NCBI RefSeq assembly: GCF_032362555.1
Contig: NC_083507.1
Coordinates: 8,931,001 to 8,995,000 of the forward strand
Direction: 5' to 3'
Source of the DNA: Amyelois transitella
Taxonomy: Eukaryota; Arthropoda; Insecta; Lepidoptera; Pyralidae
DNA: 64,000 nucleotides
The position numbers and the translations under genes were made by a program. The notes under the pieces are model-generated. The model had not been told where the DNA came from. It made no database searches and saw nothing but the letters and a program-made list of their open reading frames with translations. This document shows, piece by piece, positions 21,469 through 35,729 of the stretch (its first letter is position 1; every line of letters starts with the position of its first letter).

Positions 21469-21690
21469 TTATGCTAACGGTGAGGGAAAACACCGTGAGG
21501 AAATCTGTACATTCAGGCAACTGGATGTGTAACCATGGATCCAATACGGGTTAGGTTTAACTGCAAAGGATCTGAAGGTTAGGTGGAAGTCGTTTCGTGT
21601 AAAAACCTGACTCGCCCAATCTAGGATCAATGGTAAAGGGCATACCCCGGGCTCCTTTTCAGAGTGGTAAGGATGCAACCGGGACTAAAG
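21469..21690 (+). repeat. Family C repeat, longest copy
   Basis: It carries gagggaaaacaccgtgagga and acattcaggcaactggatg, then gtcgtttcgtgtaaaaacc, cgcccaatctaggatcaatg and ggatgcaaccggg. The first half recurs reversed at 27836-27925 and the second half at 34827-34965. The family is dispersed and of unknown class. Confidence 0.6.
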
Positions 21691-24600
21691 CCAGGAAAAA
21701 GACAAATAAGTCATTCCCTTGATTTCTTTTGGGAGAAAAACCAGCTGAACCTTTTATTTTTGTATTAAAATTATCATAGAAATTTATAACGTTTATATCT
21801 AAGTAGTTGTTTTTTTTAATACAACTAAATTGATGTAACAACCAAATTATAAAAAAAAAAATAAAAAGAATTTACTATTACGCAGCAGGATATTAGCTGA
21901 GACATGCAATTAGACGAGACTGCGTGTGAACCCATCAGTCACATTCGTGGGACAGATCTCTACTCGGAACCGTCTCCACTGCGTGACGGTAATTATGGCT
22001 GACTATTTGCTAGTTAATTGTAGTAGGGCTTCCTGTGTGACGTACCGTTTTGTTAATTATTAAATTACGTATATTATATTTATATGATAAGATTGAGAAT
22101 GAGAAGCCACCAAAATGACCTAGCCCTTTCTAAAAAGAATAGTTTATTATATTAGTCAAAAACCTCCATTTGAATTGTCATTTCGGCTTTAGAGTAGGTA
22201 TGTTGTTTAAACTAATTTAGCCCTTGTGGTATCTGGCCAAGAACTACATATACATAGTAACATTTTATATGATTTTATAATTGCAGGACCATAGCAACAT
22301 AAAGCCGTATCCACATTCCCAGTGTAAATACAGGAAAGCAACCGGAGTGGAGGCAGCGTGGTAAACACCAGTTGTGGTTAGAAGGAATGTGCGCCAGCGG
22401 CAGCGGCCGGCGCCGGCGAACCACTGCGCAATACCGAGAGCACAGAATTTGACATTAACACTTCCTAAAGAACAACAAATCTGCTAGTGCTGTTTAAAGG
22501 TTTATCAGCAACTGGAACCGACATATCTTATGTAAATTTATAAAAAAAAACATTCGTATAGTAACTGTTTTCTATCTCATTTAAAATTTTGTATCAAATT
22601 AATCTCGGTTAGTTGTAAGATCGTGATGACAAAGTCCAATAGGCCAATCCTTAATAAAACTATTTTTATTTGTAGTGTGTAACTGTGATAAAGATAAGTG
22701 GTATGCTTCTGTAATAACATCATTTCGTAACTGCACCCTCAAGTCTCATTTCACGCTTCTTGGAAGGGAATTTTCAATCATTTCTCTAGCGAGCGAACTG
22801 TCATTGGTGGTAATATCTAGAAAACATTACGGACACGTAATCTTGTGACAAGAACGGCGGGAACCAGTCTTGTAGGTTTTATTGCTGTTTTCAATCATAA
22901 TTATATTTGTCACTTATTAATAGGTATTTGAAAATTACTTCGGCAAGTAAAATTTTCCAAAGGTCAAACTTTATTCCCAAAAAGATTTCCTAAGATGATT
23001 GGTTTTAGATAATTAAATAGTTATTGGAAGATCCAAGGGCTTCGAAGCATAACGATGCCTTTTTGAACAAGGGAAGGTAAGTACGAAAAGAGAGCGGTTA
23101 ATTTAAGGCAGTCGAATTCAGTAATCGTAATTTTACAATAACGTTATATTTCGATTGTGGAATATCACTCATATATATCTTTAGCAAATGCTTGACATAA
23201 AAGCAGTCTGTTTAATTTTGACCAAATAATAGGAAAGCGCCTTGTTTCGTTCGTCAAAAATTGTTTTCCAAGTACTAAAAATTCCCCTCGCGTCGCGGCT
23301 AATACAAAGTAAATACACAGAGAATGAACATTTACATTTAAATTTAACAGTACCGCATAGATAAATATAATGTGGGGTACACATGTAAATCATCACACCG
23401 CTTCGCTGCCTACATAAATTAAACATAAACGTTATGGGAATTTGAATTTGTTCTGCATAAAGTTTGTAAGTACTTACGTGTTGCACACTAATTATTTAGT
23501 CGTTAACAATTTTTCTTAATATCAAAATGATACTCGTAATGGTTACAGTAGAAAATTAGTTTGAAAATCGTGAACGATTCAGGACGTTGTTGCCTGAATC
23601 CTTTCATGATTTTCAAACGATAATGTAAGAGACTAAATGACAATATTATTCACGAATATTTGTGGAAAGGACTTGTTTCCGTCGATTTTTGACAATATTT
23701 GACAACGAGTGATGCTTATAATCCTACCATAATTAATTACTTCTATATTGCATAAGTATCGTTCGATCGAGTTATTGAAAGTTTACTTTTATTGACTACC
23801 TTATTTTATTGATTTAACTTTGAATAAATAAGTAAAGCAATAAATATTAAAATTACAATAATTTTGTAATCACAATAAACAATCGCCCATTATCACTATC
23901 CAAATTTAATAAGTAGTGTGAACGTGGCCTTACGCTCGGCCGTATCTCCTAAACATTATGTAGCGACCTAGCGACTCATCTGTCCGCGCTTGAGGAATGA
24001 CTTGATCAGCGCGGCCGTGAAGGGCAAGGCCACGCGGCCGTCGACCGCTTTGGGAGATCCGAGTATTGGACTGCGTACGAACGAACAGATTAATGTAAGT
24101 ACAGAAGCTAGCCGTGCAGTTTAGATAAGTAACGAATCACGCAAGTCTCGAAATTTCTTTGGGACTAGCTCATACTGTGTAATTTGTCCCGTACTTACGT
24201 AGGTATGCAGTTATTTACTTGTTTGTTCCTTATATTTAGATAAAGTTTCATCCCACTCCAAATCCATCCGTTGATTTCGTTTCTTAGGAAAAACATAGTA
24301 AATAAATCTTACTTACAATAAACTTTAGTTTACTATTTGGGTTGCGGAGGTCATACGAGAGACCTGAATGTGAAAATAGGCCCGGAATCAGCTTGTGACT
24401 TCTTTGGCTTGTAAAAGCGGGGATACAATTTATATCACTATATCCATTCCCTTTGCAATGGCGATACTTATGTTTATTGTATTGTTGTTACTTTATGACA
24501 ATCATACATAACTCTATTACAAACAATGTAGGTATTTGTAGTTCTGTTCTCACTATATTCTATGATTTTGTACGTTGATTTAGTACGCTCGTTGTTACAA

Positions 24601-25424
24601 GATCAGTGAAGTATGTTTCCTATTTTATATGATTTATACATTCTGTTAAAAAAATTGATTTTCTTTTTTTATAGAGTGTGAACGGTTGTCAAACGGTGAT
24701 TAAAATGTCAACATTTTATAAGTCTTACAAATAGTGAAATGGCGGCGCGTTTATATCTTTTCTATGACAAATTAAAAAAGGCGAAAATATTTGTCTTTCG
24801 TATAATATTATATATATGTATAATATTCTTATTCAACCTTTATGACACTTCGTTGTGGACGTCCATTGGATACGGTAACAGCTTACCATCAATGTACCGT
24901 ATGACGTAGGTATGTACTTAGAATAGGTACATCTAAATACATAAAAGTTTTATCCAATGATAATTTTTAAGTGAACATTATTAAGGTATGAACATATGCG
25001 TAATATAATAAGTACAAATGCGTATGAACCAAGATATGGGTTACACGCGCTTCACAAAAATGTTGAATGCGAGTTTTATGTCGTGCAGTTGCAGTACAAA
25101 GTGCATTTAAACAATACCAATGTATTATCGTATAAGCTAGGTAATTTTTATACAAGTAAGGAATATTATGATATTTTTTTATTCAAAACCTCATTTTTTA
25201 AAAGATTGAATACTTTTCCCGTAGCGCCGCACGTGTACAATTCACGTTATTACCATTCCTGTGGAAATTTTGAGAATTATAATAGGTACCTATGTACATC
25301 ACGCGTCTTTCCCGGAGCGGTAATTCATTCGTAATTTTAAGTAAAATAGATACCTGAATACTTATGTTTTCCACGGATGACACCAATAATTCCATCCTTA
25401 ATTTATATTATACATGCGAACGTA
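21691..25424. other. Gene desert, part 4, with GC-rich patches
   Basis: I find no protein gene. GC-rich patches stand out at 22330-22440 (gcagcggccggcgccggcga) and 23930-24065 (gatcagcgcggccgtgaagg). The first follows an acceptor-like tataattgcag at 22277-22287 and could be a non-coding exon. An imperfect inverted repeat lies at 23561-23616. A SINE-tail-like piece (tgtgtaatttgtcccgta) lies near 24177-24194. Confidence 0.4.
23561..23616. repeat. Imperfect hairpin
   Basis: ttgaaaatcgtgaacgattc followed by agg is mirrored by cctgaatcctttcatgattt and tcaa around an acgttgttg spacer, with a few mismatches. Confidence 0.6.
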
Positions 25425-25610
25425 AATTTGAACAGATTTTGATGAAATTTGGCACAAATACAGTTCAGAACTAGGAAAATATAAGCTAGTTTTTTGGTGA
25501 TTACTGCAAGAACGGGGAAAACGGTATTTTCACAAAACTTCGAACAAACATAAACTTACACGCGTATACCTCTACAATTTGTAGCTAAAAACCGAATATT
25601 CAACGGGCAA
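25425..25610 (+). mobile_element. Helitron-like internal remnant
   Basis: The phrase gattttgatgaaatttggca resembles the internal tract of the copy at 50176-50347, which has gattctcatgaaattttgtg. A typical terminus is not visible, so only the family resemblance supports this. Confidence 0.3.
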
Positions 25611-25879
25611 ACTAAGGAAAAAAATTTAGAATCTATAAATAAAAGTCAAGAATTTAAGACCAAGCCATATAGAATTGCGCTCGGTATGGGCGATTCATTA
25701 CCTCAAAGGAATTTTTTGCGCGCCCTGCATTATGCAACAACGAAAAGTACGGTGTCGGCGTTCTGTGAGTCAGGTGTGACCGTGATTCATTGGGACACCT
25801 GCAGCGTCCGATCGTGCATACTTGGCTTTACATCCAGGTGTCTGTGGTCTTGTAAGGTCCCTATTACATTCAAATATGT

Positions 25880-26035
25880 AATTATCTTATATTACTCTGC
25901 CCTTCTCAATTCAGTAACAAACCATGCAGCTGAATATGGCCTTTCAGCCTATTCAAGACTGTTACCTCTGTCTACCCTGCAAAGGATATAGACGTGAGGA
26001 GTATATGTGTGGTCAGTTTCTATATGTATATGTAT
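25880..26035 (+). repeat. Family B 3' fragment
   Basis: It has catgcagctgaatatggcct, caagactgttacctctgtct, accctgcaaaggatatagac and a tatgtatgta tail. Confidence 0.7.
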
Positions 26036-27835
26036 GTATTCTGCCCGTGCCAACAATTGTGTATGTAGCTGTGCCAATTATCTTTTCACGACAATTTCAA
26101 AGTAAGTTTCAAATAATAATAAGTATATGCTGCGTCACAGTCAGAGACTTACAAATAGCATAAAAATAAATTTTAATAAATTGGCTGTATGCTTTTTCAA
26201 ACTGCGTAAATGTACTCTCATAAGCACGATGTTAAGTTATTCATCTAAATAAAAATCATACAACAGCATCTTATTTAAACTAACTTGTCTTTGCTGAACG
26301 CAAATCGCATGACTTCTCCGGTGCGGTAACGTTACTGTAGGTAATTTAAGTACGTTAGGTTTAATAAGGTGCATACAAGGCTGACTATGAAGGTTATATG
26401 GGTGTAATAAAGAACTTTGTTATTTCATATTATGTCTTAAATCAAAAGATTTATGTCTCCGTGCAATGTGGTTGCTGGAAAATATTTTTTTATGCCTTTA
26501 AAGGCTGGCCATTCTTATGGTCTTCCAAGTCTTCCAAGATCTTATGGTTCTAGCTTTGCATTAACATTGTAGATAATAACTTTTAACCTTTACAATAATT
26601 CTTACATAATATTTCGTATAAAGCATCATGGTATTGCTAAAAGCTGAGAATAAAAGATATCAAAGATAAACCTTAAAACTCACGTCAAAAAGTATTAATT
26701 ATCTTTCTTCATTTTTATGTCACCTGGGATTAAACTCAAGATCTCAGAAAAGCGAGAATAAGGTCAAGTGGTCAAAACATGATCATAACACAAGGTAACA
26801 CAATCTAGCAATAAGATGTACAGTACAAGTAAGTTATAAATTCGCAATAGCAACTAGTGTTCATGGACCAAACCTTTGCTAAACGGAGCGTGACTCGTCA
26901 CTCCTTTTTACTCTACTCAAGACCAATGATCAGATTAAAGAGGGAACAGAAATTTATTTCTAAGTTAATTTATCATACATAATTTAGCTTAAATCATATG
27001 AAAGTTTATGTAACTAAGCCTTGATACTGCGTTGAGCGAACACCTCTGCGGATCAATCAATATTTCATATATATATCAAAATCAATATTTCAGGTCTATT
27101 CTTTGCAGGTCAGCTTACGCATGTTGAGGTATACGTGTGTGTGTAACGTAATTGTGGGCAATCCTAGTTAGGATTTTTGTATTACAGAATGCAACCACTT
27201 GCCTTCTCAGCTTAATGACACCAGTTTCTACCGTTTCATGTTTGAAGATTTGTCTGTTGTTTCATTATTTTGCGAGCAATAATTTCCTATCTATACTTGC
27301 CTATTCACCTTAAACATACCAGTTTATGTATGAAGTATCTTCTGTAGTTTCATTATTTTGTAAGCAATAGTTTCCGAGAGCACCCGGTAGCGACATGCGG
27401 AATATCGAGGAACACTAGTTCTCAGGGCATCATTAGCAGTTCTAGGGAACCCATGGGAACGTCCTCATTATATCGATGTACACAGTCGAATGAAATCATT
27501 GAGTTCTAGAATAAATATGTATAACTATGCTCGACGTTTAAGTGCAATTACGGATGTGGGTCTAAACTTTAAACTGCGGCCCATATTTAAAAATTGGACC
27601 GTGCATGTCAAGCGCCAGATTAAGAGCGACAACCATTAAAAAGTGGTTACACAATTTTTTTTTATCTTCATCCAACTAGCGTTATTCTTGGGTATGTTTT
27701 TACCTCTGCTGGTGCTGGACTGCGCTGACCACGAACCAGGACGGTTTCTACATGAAGCAACTCTGACTACCCTGTGATAAGACAGAAGGAAGAAGAAGTA
27801 GAAAAAGTTTGTGCACTCCATGTATCACCATAAAT
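26036..27835. other. Gene desert, part 5
   Basis: AT-rich DNA in which I recognise no gene and no named repeat. Confidence 0.4.
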
Positions 27836-27925
27836 ATTCACTGCTATGCCAGTTGCCTGAATGTGAAGGTTTCCTCACGATGTTTTCCCCCACAGTTAGT
27901 GTCTTTTATCAAACTAATGTTCGTA
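27836..27925 (-). repeat. Family C fragment, reversed
   Basis: On the minus strand it reads ggggaaaacatcgtgaggaa and acattcaggcaactggcat, matching the start of the copy at 21469. Confidence 0.6.
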
Positions 27926-29609
27926 ATGAAGGCAATTGTCATTTCTTTTGGTACTTTATGGCAGTGGCGGGATTTGAAATTATCCATCACATTTTTAATT
28001 TGGCGCCCACCGACCGACGCAACCACGGAAATTCATTCTTTATTTGATGATCTTTGCTTTTTGTAAGTAGATATGACATTTAACGGTCAATGGGTGGGTG
28101 CAATTTTATAACAAGTCTTTTTCGAATTCGTCATTTTTATCTGGCAATACCTTACGTAATTATCAATTTTCCTTATTTCGTCATGAATCTGTTCAAAGCT
28201 ATAAATGACACAACAAGTCGTATTTCTGAGAATTCAAGATGGTCACTTACGTTAGCATCCTTTTATTAAAAGAAGCGTAAGCCTTGTTGAAAGAAGTAGG
28301 GTTATGTTGTCATTATTTTCAAAAGTTTATTCTATTTCTACGGTACATTCTCAGGCAGGCAGCTAATAACATAATTTGTTTAAGATTACCATTTCTCAAT
28401 CCGCCTTGTAATACTCCTCTTTAATTGCTTATTCGTAGAAAACTCTAAAAAGTTAAGTTCTTTGAAGAATCATAGAGTGTATTCAACACGAGCAGTCATT
28501 ACAAGTCCATTTACCCAGCCCACGAGGCCCAGGGAGACCACCACGAGACCAATTACGTTTGTTATAATAAGGAATTTAAAGGAAGAAAGTCTCAGTTGAT
28601 GAATAGATATTATTATAGCAATAGTGAGACATTTATTTTAATGTTTCTAATTTTATTGCTAGCTGTAAGGCGTTTTGGAAAATTGAGACAATACACAGTT
28701 TAGATTAAGTATTTATTGTTGTGTAATTTTAAAACATCGTGTATTTTATTTTTTTTATTTTATGACTTACATCTGTACTTTGTTAGGAAAGTTGATAATT
28801 ACATAAACAGTGCGGTTCCAGTCAGAAAAGGAGACCAGACCTTTTATTCCTAGGATAGGAAGTATAGTAAAGTAAACCTAATAATATAAGTTACCTTGTG
28901 TCAAAGAGACCGTTCGTCTTTTACTTTAAATAGGTCTATTATAATTAAAATACCATACAATTCTAAATAATATTAGTCTTATATTCATAAGAAAAAAACA
29001 AAATAAACTTCGTGGCTGAATATATGATGACAAAATTTTAGTTCCTGCCTTGGTTTAAAAATAGTTACCTTACTCACTACAGCATTGCGCAAAATTTAAA
29101 GGACATACTAAATAAAGTAATATTATTTCCAAAGTTCATATTCGTGGGTGTAGTTCATGATAAAGTAATACTGTCTGTGCGAATAATATCAGAAACCCAT
29201 TTGAAGGGCACTAGTTTGTTGCACAAACTCTATTCGTAGTTATTGTAACAGTTAATCTACGGGTGATTTATGCAAGAAATGCCAAACAGATTACAAACGG
29301 CTCCATTTAAACTGGCCAATCATTATTTTGCTAGCTGTCCGCAAAGTGTTCAGGTGTATCAATTAAGTTTAATTTAAAAAGAACGTAGGTACGAGTGCAT
29401 ACGTATGTTTGTATTCTTAGTTAACTATGTCATTAGGTGTCGTATCAAAGTTGACCTTTATCGATTTTGTTTAACAATAGCTGCAATATTGCGTAGAAAG
29501 AGAAGCATCTGGTAAACTTTGTTTCACTAGATTTCAAATGTTTCTCAATAAAGCTTTCGTGCTAGACTGGCAACAAAGAAAAACATACCCAGTGTGTGCC
29601 AGCTGCTTC
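27926..29609. other. Gene desert, part 6
   Basis: No gene or named repeat is recognised. A short GC-richer run at 28510-28555 (agcccacgaggcccagggag) is unexplained. Confidence 0.4.
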
Positions 29610-29755
29610 TTTCCCGATTGTAAAGCCAATCAAGGGAAGGCCAAATAAGATAGGCTTGCAATCTATCATTATTTGAATCCGTGGCCTTTTAATATTTTAA
29701 AGTCTGTTAGCTCTGTCTACCTGGTAAGGGATAACGACGTGATTTTATGTTTTTT
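29610..29755 (+). repeat. Family B retroposon copy, shortened
   Basis: It keeps tctttcccgattgtaaagc, aataagataggcttgcaatc, agtctgttagctctgtctac and gacgtgattttatg. The end gtgattttatg is closer to family A's end than in other B copies. Confidence 0.6.
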
Positions 29756-30740
29756 GCGATTAAGACGTAACAACTAGGTAACCTATTCAAGTACTCAAAT
29801 AAACCAAAAGCAATCTTTCGAGATGAGCTAAGTTATGAAACTTGTGGAATGGAACACGGATAAGTTATGAAGACATAAATCAGGCTTCGAGGTTAGCCTC
29901 ATTTACCTTAACAGCCGATTACGGGATGAAACGGTGAACAGTAAAATAAGATTTTGTCTTTATACCACCAAGTTACCTTTGTATGTTCAGTAGGTACATT
30001 TGTGAAGAAATCGTTTGGTATAAACTTTATTCGTCGTTTTCATGAAGTTAAACCGTATTTATAAAATGAGGCAGATGATCTATCCGATAAAAGTAACTAA
30101 AAACACTAAAAAAAGTCTTCTCATACCTTTCTTAAAGACGCACGATACGAACTTTATGAAGATAATTTTATACAGTTTGGAAAAAAAAAACAAAGTAAGT
30201 ACAATACCAAGATGAGGTTGGTTGCGTGTAAAGACGTACTTCAAGTTAACGTTAAAGTTATTATAAAGGTAACACAGCGGGATCCGTAATGCGTGCGAAA
30301 ACATCCCACCTTGTCAGTTAAATGCTCGATTTAGCGTCAATAAATCAATTTAGGAATTTGCTTCTCATACATTCTATTGTTGTTAATCTCTCCCTTTATG
30401 AGAAGTAACGTAATATCGGGAACAATTGTGCTTCTATAGATATTTTTGCCGACTTGTTCGATCACAACGTTATAGTAAAAGATAGTTTTCTTTAACAGTT
30501 TTAAGAAATTAAAGATGTGATGAATTAAAGATGATTGCGAATTTTAGGTTATGTGGTCAAAATACCAGAGTTAAAAACAATTGTACTGGGTAAACATGTA
30601 AATAATGCGACGTGTACCTTGGCTTGAATTTATAGCAATATGCAGATCTAAGAGCTCAAGGAGACCTAATTACATACTAAGATCAAGTTCACATATACAT
30701 ATATAGAGTGCGTATTTGAGTAAAACTAGATAAAATTTAG
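29756..30740. other. Gene desert, part 7
   Basis: AT-rich, and nothing is recognised. Confidence 0.4.
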
Positions 30741-30815
30741 CTAGGCGTGGCCTTTCAGTCTTTTGATGACTGTTGGCTCTGTATGCCCCGAAAGGTCTAG
30801 TAAGACCTGAATGAG
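30741..30815 (+). repeat. Family B fragment
   Basis: It holds aggcgtggcctttcagtctt, gatgactgttggctctgtat and gccccgaaaggt. Confidence 0.55.
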
Positions 30816-33800
30816 GACTACCTATATTGATGCGACCTTGGCATACAATACAGATAACAATGTAAAAGCTACATCTATGGATACAGCTGACCAATGATAA
30901 AGAAAAACAAATTAAAAGAAGTCTTTTTTAGTGTTGAATTTTGAAAAATTCTCGTATGTTGTATACGCATATGCAGTTAATATTCTTACTCTCTTTTTAT
31001 TTTGATCAACATTGCGCATTCTCCTAGAAAATAAAGATGTTCAACACTCCTGCGCATTCTGAGAACAATTGAATTATTTAACTGTACGGTGTAGGTAAGT
31101 TAGCGCAGAATGTCAGGGTTAGAACCAGGTTATTGTACAATTTTAAAGTACGATTTGTTGGACAAGGCTAAGCTTCTAAAATTATGTATATTCCATTTTG
31201 AACCGTCCAAGTAAATTGAAAAAGCTGGCCTAAGGACTCGCCTCATGCATGCACAATCCTTAAGAATTTCGTAGTAGCTAATTACAGTAAATCATTTATT
31301 TATATGTTTTGAGATAGGAATCCATGTTACTCTTGGAAATTACCGCAACCTCACTATTCTAACTTTCGTACATTGTCCGTCCAATCTCAGTAACGGAAAA
31401 GCCTTTATCTATCACTTATGTAATAAGACTCGTAGTATTTACGAGTATAAATTGCAATGATAAAAATATAGCTAATCAAATGGTCACAGAGATTGGCCGG
31501 AGGCTGTACTTGAATTGTTTCACACGACGACTGTGGCATTTTACGGCACTATTAAATTGTTAAAACCACAAAGTGGTGTCTACCTACTCTGCCACGGGTA
31601 GCGCTGCTTTTTATGGCTATTTTATTATTTCAACCTCGCTGCAATCTTAAAATTAATATATAACAACGTACTAGATTGAATGAAACACCTCGATTTCATT
31701 GGTCACAACACAACACGAGAAATTATTCTTTAAGCCAAGAAGTTTACTTTTAGAAATTTTACTTTCAGCTGTACTGAAATGCTTTTACTGGTTTTCGTCT
31801 TTATTTACTTACCCATTGCTAGGCAAAGGTCTCCTCTTTCTCTCTCCACAAGCCTCTATCTGAAGTATAGTTATGTCCTCCACTGAGAAAGGTTTATTTC
31901 TATTTTATTCAGGCTTCTTGTAGGACTTTGTTAAGCTTTATTCTACAAAGGTTTCCATAAAGATTTGATCAAATTACTTAATTTGTTTATTTAATCCGAT
32001 TCAAGATTTAAGGGATGCGGGAGGGCTGCAACCTGGCAAGATGGCGGGCGGACACGAGGTTCAACGCTCTCCGGGCTCCGTGACTCATGCAGAGCCCCGC
32101 TACGGCGAATTTGTAAGGCTTCACACTCATTTCTCGGTAAAACAATGTTTTTAACTAATTCTTTCTTATTTTCTCGAAAAATATCAACTAATCGTCCATC
32201 AGAGGTTGTCGATTATACAACATGGATGATCTCAATTGAGACCTAGGTACAAAAGTTTTTAAATATGTATCCGATACTAAGCTAACAGGCACAATATGGT
32301 CTTCAGTTCAATGTGTAGGTTAGTCAATTTTATCCGATTTCACCACGGTAGGCATCAGAAAGTTAATAAATAACATGGACTTGTCAACAATTTGCTAATT
32401 TTTAAGGACACCATATTCTGATTATATTATAAAATAGTCACAGGAAGGAGCAATGAAAAGCGAACCTACTGAAGACTTAGTCTCTTCCCTGCGCAGAGCC
32501 CTCGGACACTGGTTCCGGCCGATTTACTATGACGATACTCTCGATATTACGTCCAGCGGCACGTAATGGAGCCGCGTTCACTCACCCCTTACCCCGCCCC
32601 GCGCCCCCACTTCCCTCGGTAACCCTGCCTCTAAGTTTTTAGAACCAACTCGCCATCGACACCTTGACGAATTAGTATCTTGCCGTAACCGAATGCCTCC
32701 AAAATTTGGGAAGGTATTACGCTTCATCAGGCACTCAAATACTTTTTCCTTCCCCGAGTGTATGTAACAAAACCGCCTTGTTTATCCCACGACGTGCTCG
32801 TAAAGCCTTATAGACGAAGAAGGTTTTATTGTATAACGGAACAAAACGTTTTAACTGTGGAACAATGGATTTTATTCCGATGTTCTCTTTGGATTTAATG
32901 GACTTTACTGTTCCTTTATAGACGGCAAAAATAACAAATAGGTACTCTACTTTAAATTGTAGGTATGTGGCGATTTTCTATTTCACATGTACCCATACGA
33001 GTATCATCAAATTATGATTTCATAAAATTTATCAAAATACATAGTATGTGATGCATTTAAGACTCTTCACAGGTGTTTCTGTTTCTTTCTGTGGTTTCGT
33101 TAGATTCATAAATTGAATTTGTATTCTAGCATGTTCAATTTTCATTTGTCGGTAATCCATTATCAAGGAAGTCACTGACTATCATCATTCGTCTAACAAC
33201 TTATCATCAGTCTTGATTTATTTATTGCGCAAGACATGTAAATCCTGATGTCACTCTTTAAACCTTATTTTGTTTACTTCAATGAGGATATCACATTAAA
33301 TACAAATAAGTATTTAAATAGGATTAAAGCGAAGTGTATCGATGGCAGGAAATTGTAGAGGCGACTGCAAAAACCGGCCGCTCACATATCTGGCTGTTTT
33401 GCATCCGCCCGCCACAAGATAGATAGCTTGCACGCAAGAAACTGTTATTTAAGTTTCCTACAGCCAATCAGAATGATTTATTTTCTAAGAATACTATCAA
33501 GTCTCAATTTGTGGAAAAAGCTCGCTGTAATTGGTTCAGAAAGAGTAATGACAATGCTCAATAAAAAGGCGAATGGAGAACAGCGTTGTGGTTATAAAGA
33601 TATTTCAGTTGTTGGAAATTACAATATGGATCGGGATTATTCTTTTACCGTTGTCTTCAAAAGGTACCTGTATTTTACAATTAACTCTCTATACGTCTTT
33701 CCTGTTTATAAAATGTTCTGTGTCATAATCGAATTTTTTCACTCCTTAATTGTGATTTTGTGATCAAAGACTGACCCCAGGCTCCTCCTGAGAGGATCCT

Positions 33801-34736
33801 ATCACAACAATGACCATTTTGTAAATATAGAGATCCCGGGCTGTTCCCCGACCAGAACTGACAGAAGGAGGTTGACCTCTCGAATAAGAGGCGTAATATC
33901 TGTAGGACTTAAGTTGTTGTATATTTTCCAGACTGTTTCCAAATAATCTCATCCTCGATACTCATTATGTACGTACAAAACTACAATTTTAATTGTAGAG
34001 TTATCTTGAAGTCACAGTTAATTCATTTTAACCTGTTGTGCTTGTTTATAAGTTACTTATATCACAGCAAAGCCTTTAAGTTCTACACCGGATGGAGTTT
34101 TTATTATTGAAGGTATTTTTATGTCCTCCACATTTATGTTGTGTTTAGGAGGTTTATTTTGTACAAACAAGTAAGTGTAGTAAAAAAAGCCTACCATTTT
34201 TAGGAATGTTAACGGTGGCCTATGTATTTACGGAGTTGGCTATTGTTTTCGTGTCTTATTTCCTTCTTTCTTTCTTTTACTAGTAAGTATCTCATTTAGA
34301 AAGGAAAGGAGGTGTTAATGAGACAAATAGTGAATATTTATGTAGGTACGTATTCTAAATCCACTCGGGTCGTGACGCCACTTCGTAATCTTAAATAACG
34401 TATCTAATTAAAACTGTCTAATAAAAGTATCTTTAAAATGTTAACAGCTTCAAATGCATGTAATGCTACTTCATTGCGTTATTTATGGACTTGTTCTTGT
34501 ACCAGGAACACAGTACGCTACGAGTAGTAACATGTATTTAACGTTAGAAGTACGGCTAATTTAACTTAAAAACGACACGTAATGAGCCTCGGTCATTAGA
34601 CTCATTCTACACACACATATATTCGAATGTGTTGACGTCATATATAAAATATGGTGTGAAATATCACATATCTCGTGGAAAATAGTGCCGATTAAAGAAA
34701 ATAAGTCGAACTGTGTTTAAGGTAAATTAATAGATA
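30816..34736. other. Gene desert, part 8, with GC-rich patches
   Basis: I find no protein gene. The frame at 33428-33763 (111 aa) has no family resemblance. GC-rich patches lie at 32010-32110 (caagatggcgggcggacacg, tctccgggctccgtgactca) and 32500-32640 (cccgccccgcgcccccactt). They may be regulatory elements or non-coding exons. Confidence 0.4.
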
Positions 34737-34805
34737 AAGGTCTCCACTCCATCACTTTATCACGAATATCGTATAAGGCGACTAAATCAATAAGCACATT
34801 CACCT
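34737..34805 (+). repeat. Family B 5' fragment
   Basis: It has aaggtctccactccatcact, then cgtataaggcgactaaatc. Confidence 0.5.
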
Positions 34806-34826
34806 AGTCTAAGCTTCTACCATGAT

Positions 34827-34965
34827 TCAATAATGATTAAGTTCTCTGAGATATGTTGCGAATGCGAAGTACAGATGGGAGTTGCTTCGTGTAAAAATCA
34901 GATTTACCCAATCCAGGATCAAGGGCAACAGGCGTGGTTCGTATTCAAAGAGAAGATGTAACCGT
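34827..34965 (+). repeat. Family C fragment
   Basis: ttgcttcgtgtaaaaatcag, tacccaatccaggatcaagg and gatgtaaccgtgcgg match the second half of the copy at 21469-21690. Confidence 0.6.
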
Positions 34966-35643
34966 GCGGTATGAAGAAGAATAACTCGATAATTCATCTG
35001 AGAGATGCTTGATGAAAACTTAAGTTGAGACCTAGTTAGAGCTAGAACCTGCACTGCCCAAACTGCCTATAAATCCGAACTTCAAATGTTTTACAGGGGT
35101 TGAGAATATAAAGCGTCGAATTAAATAAATCTTATTATTCTTCATGAAGAAAGAATCTATTTAAATAAGAACAAAATTTAATTATTCCAGATAAGTAAGA
35201 CAAATGCGCCTTATAATAGAGAAATATTTTTATGAGACGTGTAGGGCCATTGTACTTACTACCTACTTGTTGTTCAAAATGACCTTGCTTTTACGCCCAC
35301 AGATTTGTTTAAGTTTTGGTTATAAACCATATAAAGATAGGTAGTATGGAAATTGTTTGAATATTAACACGTGTTATATTCTTTTTTATTCCACGAATTA
35401 AAAATATTACACACATGATTAAAAATACCATAAACATTAATGCGTGGAAGTAGTAAGCTACCATATTACATGCGTTAATGAAACACCACGCAATTAAGAC
35501 GTAATAAATCAAATTAATATAGGCATTTTATATTTTGAAGGAAAATCCTTTTTTTATCAAAAAACATTTATTTCTTCATCTTGCGTAAATCAAGAAAAAA
35601 AATGTTATACCGCATCTACATAATATGTGACTTCATTTATTTT
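34966..35643. other. Intergenic DNA without recognised features
   Basis: AT-rich, with nothing recognised. Confidence 0.4.
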
Positions 35644-35689
35644 GTGTGAGGTATTCCATTTTTAGATTTTAAAATGGAATACCTCTCAC
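35644..35689. repeat. Near-perfect hairpin
   Basis: Perfect 15-bp arms (35648-35662 and 35671-35685, gaggtattccatttt and its reverse complement) flank an 8-nt spacer. Three more pairs follow after one mismatch. Confidence 0.8.
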
Positions 35690-35729
35690 TCTAAATATTG
35701 ACATTGAAAATAAACTATTTTTGTCCAAT

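Noticed and set aside
34060..34085. A miR-2-like start (tatcacagcaaagcc) on the plus strand
   Set aside because: Only the first eight bases fit the family, and no pairing arm lies upstream.
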